From positions 1 through 11,087 of the forward strand of contig CAZZEX010000135.1 in NCBI GenBank assembly GCA_964653285.1: a DNA stretch of 11,087 nt. The letters run 5' to 3'. Each line of letters starts with the position of its first letter. Position 1 is the first letter of the stretch. A model generated the notes under the pieces. That model searched no databases. It worked only from the letters and a program-made list of their open reading frames with translations, and was not told where the DNA came from. Shown here piece by piece: positions 1-5,317 of this stretch. The DNA comes from CAZZEX01 sp964653285 (GTDB lineage: Bacteria; Chloroflexota; Anaerolineae; B4-G1). Both the position numbers and the translations under genes were made by a program.

Positions 1-46
1 ACCGAGCTCTGAGTAGGTCCAGGTATGTGTCGTCTGGGTGCCTCAT
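1..46 (-). CDS. 5' end of a divergent gene, possibly thymidylate synthase
   Basis: An ATG on the minus strand (44-46) reads MRHPDDTYLDLLRAR and runs off the window edge. A strong ribosome binding site, AGAGGA read on the minus strand (about 51-56), sits 4 bases upstream of this ATG. That is the main reason to call it a real start. The peptide resembles the N-terminus of thymidylate synthases (the YLDLLR..L segment before the DRTGTGT motif), but only 15 residues are visible, so the product name is a guess. The gene is transcribed away from the L,D-transpeptidase gene at 144. Confidence 0.5.
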   Translation of the reverse strand, partial: MRHPDDTYLDLLRAR

Positions 47-68
47 GGGGTCCTCTTTTTTAGGTAAC

Positions 69-74
69 ATTATC
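69..74 (-). promoter_or_regulatory. Putative -10 element of the divergent minus-strand gene
   Basis: Read on the minus strand the bases are GATAAT, five of six matches to the sigma-70 -10 consensus. They lie about 23 bases upstream of the minus-strand ATG at 46. No convincing -35 is present at the usual distance, so this is a weak call. It would share the ~100-bp divergent spacer with the plus-strand promoter at 95-122. Confidence 0.3.
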
Positions 75-94
75 CCGTGAGGCAATTCGACCGC

Positions 95-122
95 TTGACC
101 CCAAGGACGCACCTGGTATAAT
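95..122 (+). promoter_or_regulatory. Sigma-70-type promoter of the transpeptidase-exonuclease operon
   Basis: TTGACC (95-100) is separated by 16 bases from a perfect TATAAT (117-122). Transcription would start near 129, giving a leader of only about 15 bases before the ATG at 144, with no strong Shine-Dalgarno sequence. A short or nearly leaderless transcript is therefore likely. Confidence 0.65.
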
Positions 123-143
123 TCCAGGGCTGGGACAACACCG

Positions 144-1133
144 ATGACGAGCCTGACACGCAGAGAATTCCTCAAACTGAGCGGAGCTGCGCTGGCAGGA
201 GTTGCCTTCCTGCCGCTGCCTCCCCGGGACCAGGCCGCACGCGAAGGTGTGCGGCTGGGACGGGTCGCCGAATGGTGGGTCCGGGTGCGCACGGAACCGG
301 ACCTCCGCGCGCCCATCGTGCGCTATCACCGGCGCGACGACGTCATCGCCTACTTCGAGGAGGTTGAAGCCGCGGGTCGCAACCCGCACAACTCCATCTG
401 GTTCCGCGTCATCGGCGGCTACATCTACTCCTCATCCGTCCAGCCGGTCGAGGTGCACCTCAACACGCCGCTGCAGCACCTCCCTCCAGAGGGGATATGG
501 GGAGAGATTAGTGTCCCCTACACCGACGCCCGCCGAGCCCCGTCGCCCGACGTCTACCGCAGTTACCGCCTGCGCTACAGTTCAGCCTACCGCATCGTCG
601 AAACGGTGTGGGGCACAGACCACCGGTTGTGGTACCGGCTGCGCGACAATCTGGCTCCTGGGCGGCGTCAGTACGTCCCAGCCGAACACGTGCGCCCCAT
701 CTACCCCGAGGACCTGAAGCCGATCTCCTCCCACGTCCGCGATAAGCGCATCGAAATCTCGCTCGCCGATCAACTACTCGCGGCCTTTGAGGACGACGAA
801 CCGGTGTTCACCACCCACATCTCCGGCGGCACCGGGGGCAACCACGCCACGCCGCGGGGACGTCATCACGTCGTATTCAAAGCCGCCTCGCGCCATATGA
901 CGGGTGAGGACTTTGACCTGCCCGGTGTCCCCTTCGATTCCTACTTCTGGGGCGGCGTCGCCATCCACGGCACCTACTGGCACAATGACTACGGCCGCCC
1001 TCGCAGCCACGGCTGCGTTAACGTGCCCTCCGAGGCCGCCAAGTGGCTCTTCCGCTGGACCAGGCCCGTCGTACCCTACGAGAAGGACGGACTGCGCGTG
1101 CGGGAAGGGGGCACCCCCGTGATCGTTTACTGA
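144..1133 (+). CDS. Tat-exported L,D-transpeptidase (YkuD domain) with SH3-like N-terminal region
   Basis: A 329-residue exported protein expected to cross-link peptidoglycan stem peptides, or attach proteins to them, outside the membrane. The N-terminus TRREFLKLSGAALAGVAFLP has a twin-arginine motif (R6, R7) followed by a hydrophobic stretch, so Tat export is likely. Residues about 45-100 and 140-185 look like two SH3-type wall-binding modules (VRVRTEPD..., YRLRYSSAY...); this is a weak structural guess. The YkuD catalytic domain covers about 201-329. It holds the first histidine at H275 and the diagnostic RSHGCVN block with S288, H289, G290 and the nucleophile C291. All catalytic residues are intact. 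The promoter at 95-122 lies directly upstream, and the next gene starts 3 bases after the stop. The substrate cannot be told from sequence. Confidence 0.9.
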   Translation: MTSLTRREFLKLSGAALAGVAFLPLPPRDQAAREGVRLGRVAEWWVRVRTEPDLRAPIVRYHRRDDVIAYFEEVEAAGRNPHNSIWFRVIGGYIYSSSVQPVEVHLNTPLQHLPPEGIWGEISVPYTDARRAPSPDVYRSYRLRYSSAYRIVETVWGTDHRLWYRLRDNLAPGRRQYVPAEHVRPIYPEDLKPISSHVRDKRIEISLADQLLAAFEDDEPVFTTHISGGTGGNHATPRGRHHVVFKAASRHMTGEDFDLPGVPFDSYFWGGVAIHGTYWHNDYGRPRSHGCVNVPSEAAKWLFRWTRPVVPYEKDGLRVREGGTPVIVY

Positions 1134-1136
1134 GCA

Positions 1137-2537
1137 ATGCACGAGGACCTTCGACGGCGGCTGCGCGAACTGGGGGTGGTGAGAGGCGTGCGCGAACTGG
1201 CGACGACCCCCCTCAATTCCCCCTCCAGGGGGGAAGCCCCCACCCATCGCCGCGTCGCCATCGAGGACCTGATGCCCGGCCGCTTCCACACGACCTCCCA
1301 CGGGCAGTGCTTCGTTGCGGAGACGACCTACCCGCCCGACTACCTTCACGGTGATCTGCCGCTCTCTTCCTTCCTGAACCTGCCCCCTGAGACCGTCGCG
1401 CAGATCGCGCAAGATGGTGCGCTGGTCAACGTGGACCTGCGGCGGGTCTGCTTCCTCGACACGGAGACGACCGGGCTCTCCGGCGGCACAGGCACGATAC
1501 CCTTCGTCGTCGGGCTGGGCTTCTTCGCCGAGGAGGGCTTCCACGTGCACCAGTACTTCCTGCGCGACCCCGGCGACGAGCCCGCGATGGTCGAGGCGCT
1601 GGCAGAGCACCTGCCGGAGTTCGAGGCCCTGGCCTCGTTCAATGGCCGCGTCTTCGACGTGCCGATCCTCGAAAACCGCTTCATCCTGGCGCGCATCCCA
1701 CCACCGACGGTAGGAGTGCCCCACCTCGACCTGCTGCATCCTGCGCGGCGGCTGTGGCACTATCATCTGCCTTCGTGCACGCTGAGTGCGCTTGAGCGAG
1801 AGGTGCTGGGCGTGTGGCGCGAACAGGACGACGTGCCCGGCGGCGTTATCCCCTACCTTTACCGCGATTACCTGCGCACAGGCGACGCCCGCGAGATGAA
1901 GCGGGTGCTCTACCACAACGCGGTGGATGTCATCAGCCTGGTCACGCTGGCCGCACGGATCTGCCGTATCTTCGCCAACCCCTGGACCGAGGGGGAGGAC
2001 GAAAGAAACGAAAGGCTGAGCGGCGCGGAATTCTACGGCCTGGGCCGCTGGTACGCAGCCGAAGGACGGCTTGCCGAGGCGGAGCAGGCCTACCGGGCGG
2101 CCCTGCGGTCCTTCGACAAGGCTCAGGGCAGGCCCGGCGACGAAGTTCAGATAGAGGCCGTGGAAGAAAGAAACCGGGTTTTGCGGAAAAAACCCGGTTT
2201 CAACCTCGCTCCCGACCTGCGGGCAAAGGTGCTGCGCGACCTGGGATACCTCCTCAAGCGGGCCGGCCGCCGGGCCCAGGCTTTCGCCTACTGGCAGCAA
2301 TTGGCGCTGGAAGCGGCCCCGGACACAGTCGCCCACGTCGAACTGGCCAAGTACTTCGAGTGGCACGTGGAGGACCTCTCACTGGCTTCCGGGTGGACGC
2401 GGGCAGCACTGGCACAGGTCGAGAACTGGCCCCCAGGGCCGCGCCACGACAGCGTGCTGGCTGAGTTGCGCCATCGGTTAGCACGATTAGAACGGAAGAC
2501 GAACTTGACGCACGATGCTATACACAGTATCATCTGA
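1137..2537 (+). CDS. YprB-like RNase H-fold 3'-5' exonuclease with C-terminal TPR repeats
   Basis: A 466-residue cytoplasmic protein of the ribonuclease H-like YprB family (DEDD exonuclease fold), predicted to degrade nucleic acid from the 3' end. All three exonuclease motifs are visible. Motif I is FLDTETTGL (D108, E110), motif II is FNGRVFDVP (N169, D174), and motif III is YHNAVDVISL (H260, D264), so it is DEDDh type. From about residue 296 there are TPR-like helical pairs (GLGRWYAAEGRLAEAEQAYRAAL; LGYLLKRAGRRAQAFAYWQQ; VELAKYFEWHVEDL), probably for protein contacts. The start lies 3 bases after the transpeptidase stop with no clear ribosome binding site, so translational coupling is likely. 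Two palindromic inserts are read through in frame (1217-1235 and 2161-2201), both in parts away from the catalytic motifs. The C-terminal tail overlaps a promoter for the next locus. Cellular role is not established. Confidence 0.85.
   Translation: MHEDLRRRLRELGVVRGVRELATTPLNSPSRGEAPTHRRVAIEDLMPGRFHTTSHGQCFVAETTYPPDYLHGDLPLSSFLNLPPETVAQIAQDGALVNVDLRRVCFLDTETTGLSGGTGTIPFVVGLGFFAEEGFHVHQYFLRDPGDEPAMVEALAEHLPEFEALASFNGRVFDVPILENRFILARIPPPTVGVPHLDLLHPARRLWHYHLPSCTLSALEREVLGVWREQDDVPGGVIPYLYRDYLRTGDAREMKRVLYHNAVDVISLVTLAARICRIFANPWTEGEDERNERLSGAEFYGLGRWYAAEGRLAEAEQAYRAALRSFDKAQGRPGDEVQIEAVEERNRVLRKKPGFNLAPDLRAKVLRDLGYLLKRAGRRAQAFAYWQQLALEAAPDTVAHVELAKYFEWHVEDLSLASGWTRAALAQVENWPPGPRHDSVLAELRHRLARLERKTNLTHDAIHSII
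1217..1235. repeat. C-run/G-run palindrome within the exonuclease gene
   Basis: TTCCCCCT and AGGGGGGAA are separated by two bases, and the palindrome is flanked by further C-runs on both sides. It encodes part of TPLNSPSRGEAPTH, a low-complexity stretch between the N-terminal helix and the start of the conserved region. The base composition is unlike the surrounding codons. It looks like a dispersed palindromic insert tolerated in frame, but no second copy is present in this window. Confidence 0.45.
2161..2201 (+). repeat. Palindromic repeat, copy 1, read in frame inside the exonuclease gene
   Basis: A hairpin with arms GAAACCGGGTTTT (2170-2182) and AAAACCCGGTTTC (2189-2201), preceded by TGGAAGAAA. 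It is the reverse complement of the intergenic element at 7091-7132, apart from one paired base change in the stem and one base of A-run length. It encodes about residues 342-355 (EERNRVLRKKPGFN) in the linker between TPR units, with no stop and no frame disruption. Confidence 0.85.
2505..2533 (+). promoter_or_regulatory. Putative promoter of the hicA-remnant/hicB locus, nested in the upstream gene
   Basis: TTGACG (2505-2510), a 17-base spacer, and TATCAT (2528-2533). Both hexamers are close to consensus at ideal spacing. The site lies in the last codons of the exonuclease gene, 17 bases before the ATG of the toxin remnant at 2551. Transcription from it would run through the inserted element into hicB and probably mutM. 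Confidence 0.55.
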
Positions 2538-2550
2538 AAAGAAATACGAG

Positions 2551-2610
2551 ATGCCATCACGACGGGAGAAACTGCGGGCGAAGATAGAACAAAACCACAG
2601 AAGGATTTAG
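2551..2610 (+). pseudogene. Truncated and frameshifted N-terminus of a HicA-type toxin
   Basis: The frame reads MPSRREKLRAKIEQNHRRI then TAG (2608-2610). MPSRREKLRAKIEQN matches the usual start of one HicA (YcfA/mRNA interferase) subfamily, which continues NPK/NPQK.... Adding one base to the C-pair near 2595-2596 would give EQN-PQKDLE, so a one-base deletion appears to have broken the frame. The rest of the ~80-residue toxin, including the dsRBD-like fold and catalytic histidine, is absent. The inserted element begins 2 bases after the stop codon. Position just upstream of hicB fits normal hicA-hicB order. The identification rests on family recall of a short segment. Confidence 0.55.
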
Positions 2611-2730
2611 AGTATCTTCTCAAAAAGCTGGGGCGGAAGTAGGTCGGATTTGCTATCCGACCCTATGGCGGTTAGCAAAACCGCCCTACGCTGCCCCTGC
2701 CCCAAGATATTGAGAAGATACGATTTAGAG
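2604..2730. mobile_element. MITE-like element (2613-2721) with 9-bp target duplication
   Basis: The direct repeat GATTTAGAG occurs at 2604-2612 and again at 2722-2730. Between them lies a ~109-bp non-coding element. Its outer terminal inverted repeats are perfect over 11 bases: TATCTTCTCAA at 2613-2623 and TTGAGAAGATA at 2710-2720. The similarity continues inward, imperfectly, to the centre. Each half holds its own hairpin: GGTCGGAT/ATCCGACC (2642-2649 with 2655-2662, loop TTGCT) and GGCGGTT/AACCGCC (2667-2673 with 2679-2685, loop AGCAA). The two hairpins are inverted copies of each other. There is no transposase, so it would need one in trans. It separates the toxin remnant from hicB. The downstream duplication also supplies the AGAG that may serve as the hicB ribosome binding site. 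Confidence 0.8.
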
Positions 2731-2736
2731 TGCTAC

Positions 2737-3081
2737 ATGAGCCTGCCTTATCGGGTAGAGATATACCCTGAACCAGACGGGAGTGGTTACACCGCCGAGG
2801 CTCCGGATCTGCCGGGCTGCCTGACCTGCGCCGACACGCTGGCTGAACTGTGGGAAATGATCGAGGATGCCAAACGAGGCTGGCTTGAGGTGGCACTGGA
2901 GCGAGGGCTGAGCATCCCGGAGCCACCTCCCGTCTCCGATGAAGTGTACAGCGATAAGTTCCTGGTGCGCATGCCCAAGACACTGCACCGGCGTCTGGTG
3001 GAGCGAGCGCGACGAGAGAGAGCGAGTCTCAACCAGTTCGTCAACGTCACGTTGGCCGAGGCAGTGGGGCGAAGCACGTAG
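2737..3081 (+). CDS. hicB: HicB-family antitoxin, now without an intact toxin partner
   Basis: A 114-residue protein with two recognisable parts. Residues 1-60 form the HicB RNase H-like fold (YRVEIYPEPDGSGYTAEAPDLPGC, then helix TLAELWEMIEDAKRGWLEVALERG). Residues about 72-112 form a ribbon-helix-helix/Arc-like DNA-binding domain (KFLVRMPKTLHRRLVERARRERASLNQFVNVTLAEAV). HicB proteins neutralise the HicA mRNA interferase and repress their own promoter. The ATG at 2737 is chosen because the conserved domain starts there and AGAG lies 6 bases upstream. The open frame extends 29 codons further, but those codons come from the inserted MITE. The gene is complete. mutM follows 12 bases after the stop and is probably cotranscribed. 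Confidence 0.85.
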   Translation: MSLPYRVEIYPEPDGSGYTAEAPDLPGCLTCADTLAELWEMIEDAKRGWLEVALERGLSIPEPPPVSDEVYSDKFLVRMPKTLHRRLVERARRERASLNQFVNVTLAEAVGRST

Positions 3082-3093
3082 TCGGACGTCTCA

Positions 3094-3908
3094 ATGCCCG
3101 AACTCCCCGACCTCGAAATCATCCGCGCAGTACTGGCCCCCCGGCTGACCGGGCAGACCATCACCGGCGTCGAAGTCGTCCGCCCGCTGGTGGTGCGCGA
3201 CCTCACTGGCCAGGGATTCGCCGAGACGCTCACCGGCCAAACCTTCGCTGGCGTGCGGCGGCGCGGCAAGGTACTGCTCTTCCCCTCGCAGTCCGGGCTG
3301 ACACTGGCGATCAACTGCAAACTGGCCGGTCGCCTCCAGTACGTCCTCCCCGCCGAGCGCCGCCTGTCCAAGACTCACGTCATCTTGTGTCTCTCCGACG
3401 GCCACGAATTACGCTACAGCGATCGCAGGACGATGGGCCAGGTCTACCTCACCGCCAGCATCAAGGCCATCCCCGGCTGGGCCGAGATGGGACCGGAGCC
3501 CTTCGATCTGACACTGGAGGGCTTTCAGGAGCGTTTGAGACCGTATCGGGGGGAGATCAAGGGTGTTCTCACTCGTGGCAGGGCGGTAGCTGGCATCGGC
3601 AATGCCTACGCCGACGAAATCTGCTTCGCCGCCCGGGTGCACCCTACCGTAAGCGGACGTCGCTCACCGACGAGGAAATCGCCCGGCTGTACGAGGCGAT
3701 GCAGTCCGTGCTCCGCGACGCAATCGCCATGCTGCGGGAGCGCGTCGGGACAGAGATCCATCGCGAGGTGCGTGACTTCCTGGCCGTGCACGGCAAGGGA
3801 GGCGAACCCTGCCCGGTCTGCGGCGGCACCATCTCCGAGATCAAGGCCCGTGGCCGGGTAACCAACTTCTGCCGCACCTGCCAGCCAGGCGGGCTGATAC
3901 GGTTCTGA
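3094..3908 (+). pseudogene. mutM: Formamidopyrimidine-DNA glycosylase (MutM/Fpg), split by a one-base frameshift
   Basis: This family excises 8-oxoguanine and ring-opened purines and nicks the strand. The N-terminal part starts MPELPDLEII with the Pro2 nucleophile and Glu3. It has the beta-hairpin lysine in RRRGKVLLF (K59) and the helix-two-turn-helix motif GIGNAYADEI (N170), and stays in frame to HP at 3640-3645. The family sequence then continues in a different frame from TAC at 3645 (YRKRTSLTDEEIARLYEAM...). It ends in the Cys4 zinc finger CPVCGG...FCRTCQPG and stops at 3906-3908. One missing base in CACCC-TAC (3640-3647) explains the break. Restoring it gives about 271 residues, the normal Fpg length. 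As written, translation ends at 3861 with a nonsense tail and no zinc finger, so the product would be inactive. Either a true mutation or a base-calling error is possible. All conserved motifs are otherwise intact. Confidence 0.88.
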
Positions 3909-3947
3909 GCGTCGCCCGGCCGTTGTGTACCTGTAGGCCAGGCAGCG

Positions 3948-3987
3948 AGCCCCCGTGCACCATCTGTCAAGATGGTGGACGGGGGCT
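3948..3987 (+). terminator. Hairpin terminator after mutM
   Basis: Outer stem AGCCCCCGT (3948-3956) pairs with ACGGGGGCT (3979-3987). After one mismatch, inner stem CACCATCT (3958-3965) pairs with AGATGGTG (3970-3977) around loop GTCA. The stem is about 17 bp and very stable. The downstream tract TGTATTACAAT is only partly T-rich, so this is a non-classical intrinsic terminator. It sits 39 bases after the mutM stop and before a new promoter. Confidence 0.65.
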
Positions 3988-4044
3988 GTATTACAATGGA
4001 TGTCACAGATGCCACAATGGAAATATGCAAAACGTCTGACAGCC

Positions 4045-4073
4045 TGGACGCCGCGCCGAATCTGTGTTAAAAT
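4045..4073 (+). promoter_or_regulatory. Putative promoter of the second transpeptidase operon
   Basis: TGGACG (4045-4050), 17 bases, then TAAAAT (4068-4073) preceded by TGTGT. The -10 matches consensus at five of six positions and the -35 at four. The start site would fall near 4080, giving a ~32-base leader that contains the GGAG (4101-4104) serving the ATG at 4112. Confidence 0.5.
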
Positions 4074-4111
4074 GTAACCTCATACATATGTTCTATCGTC
4101 GGAGACCCGGC

Positions 4112-5317
4112 ATGCGTCGCTATCTGTTCATCGCTCTGTTCATCGCCACGGGATTGCTCATCCTGCCAGCTCTGAAGGCGGAGCCCGCTGAGGCTGCTGG
4201 CCTGTACGATCCAGGAGAGCCCCAGGCGCGCACCGTCCACGCTCGCTACGTCTGCGTGCCCAGCCTCATCTGGCGCAGCCCGGAACTGTGCCCTACCTAC
4301 GGGCCCGGCACCACTGCCTATCGCATCGCCTCTATCCGTCTGCCCAACCCACTGCCCAAACTGCCCGTGCTTGAACTCCCCTACGACGAAGACGACGACC
4401 TCGTTCCTCACCCCTACGCCCACGTCAAGACCATGCCGCTGAACGTGTACCGCCATCCGATGGAGGCCGCGATGGGCTTGCCACCCGTGCGGACGATGCT
4501 CTCCGGCGACTGGTGGGTCAGCGTAGACAACCTGGTCGAGTACGAGGGACAACAGTGGTACCAGATCAACGAGGAAGAATTTATCCCCGCCGACACGCTG
4601 GCGTTCGCCAGCCCGTCCCATTTCCAGGGTGCCTACCTCACCGAGCAGCCGCAGCACCCCTTCGCCTGGGTCAACCGCTGGATGCAGCCCTCGGTTGTGC
4701 CCCAGGGCGCGCTCAACGAGGCCGTCGCAGGACTCAACCGTTACCAACTGGTCACCATCTTCGCCGAGGAACGGCGGGGCGACGAAATCTGGTACCTCGT
4801 CGGCCCTGACCAATGGATAGAGCAGGAGAACGTGTCCCGGGTGGACGTGTACCCGCAGCCGCCGGAGGTCGGCCTGGGCGAGAAGTGGATCGAGGTGGAC
4901 CTGTTCGAGCAGACGATTGCCGCTTATGAAGGGGAGCGCATGGTCTACGCTACGCTCATCTCTGGCGGCAGGACTGCCACCTCCACTCCGCCCGGCATGT
5001 ACCGCATTTACTCCAAGGCACGGGAGGGCAAGATGAGCAACCCCGACGTGGAGGACGGGAGCCCGACCTGGTACTTCATTGAGGACGTGCCCTGGACAAT
5101 GTACTTCCACGAGGGGTATTCCATTCACGCCGCCTTCTGGCACGACGCCTTCGGCTTCCGGCGTAGCCACGGCTGCATCAACCTGGCCCCCCGCGACGCG
5201 CTGTGGCTCTTTAACTGGGCCGATCCGTTCATCCCTGAGGACGTGGACCTGCTCTACGTAGGCGCAGGTACGCCGAGCACCTGGGTCTGGGTGCACTTCA
5301 CGTCGCCCTTTGAGTGA
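4112..5317 (+). CDS. Secreted L,D-transpeptidase (YkuD domain), long N-terminal extension
   Basis: A 401-residue exported cell-wall enzyme. The ATG at 4112 is preferred over the upstream GTG at 4064 and ATG at 4088. It has GGAG 7 bases upstream, and the N-terminus MRRYLFIALFIATGLLILPALKAEPAEAAG is a standard Sec signal peptide with probable cleavage near AEAAG. Residues about 30-250 hold SH3-like or wall-binding repeats (WWVSVDNLVEYEGQQWYQI; ERRGDEIWYLVGPDQWIEQENV). The YkuD domain (about 258-385) begins KWIEVDLFEQTIAAYEGERMVY. It has TPPGMYRIYSK, H339, and FRRSHGCINL with S352, H353 and catalytic C355. It is much longer than the bare YkuD domain (~130 residues) and clearly related in its catalytic part to the enzyme at 144. 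It overlaps the next gene by 4 bases, so the two are probably translationally coupled. Confidence 0.88.
   Translation: MRRYLFIALFIATGLLILPALKAEPAEAAGLYDPGEPQARTVHARYVCVPSLIWRSPELCPTYGPGTTAYRIASIRLPNPLPKLPVLELPYDEDDDLVPHPYAHVKTMPLNVYRHPMEAAMGLPPVRTMLSGDWWVSVDNLVEYEGQQWYQINEEEFIPADTLAFASPSHFQGAYLTEQPQHPFAWVNRWMQPSVVPQGALNEAVAGLNRYQLVTIFAEERRGDEIWYLVGPDQWIEQENVSRVDVYPQPPEVGLGEKWIEVDLFEQTIAAYEGERMVYATLISGGRTATSTPPGMYRIYSKAREGKMSNPDVEDGSPTWYFIEDVPWTMYFHEGYSIHAAFWHDAFGFRRSHGCINLAPRDALWLFNWADPFIPEDVDLLYVGAGTPSTWVWVHFTSPFE

Noticed and set aside
774..2366. Minus-strand open frame of 530 codons opposite the transpeptidase and exonuclease genes
   Set aside because: It is antisense to two genes with clear catalytic motifs, shows no recognisable domain, and is the usual long shadow frame of GC-rich coding DNA.
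2608..2643. Frame KDLEYLLKKLGRK after the toxin remnant as a continuation of HicA
   Set aside because: Most of it lies within the MITE terminal repeat, so the resemblance to a HicA helix is best explained by chance.
2650..2736. 29-codon N-terminal extension of HicB
   Set aside because: These codons come from the MITE hairpins. The conserved HicB domain begins at the ATG at 2737, which has its own AGAG upstream.
3640..3650. Programmed ribosomal frameshifting in mutM
   Set aside because: There is no slippery heptamer or downstream pseudoknot evident, and MutM is not known to use recoding. A one-base deletion or read error is simpler.
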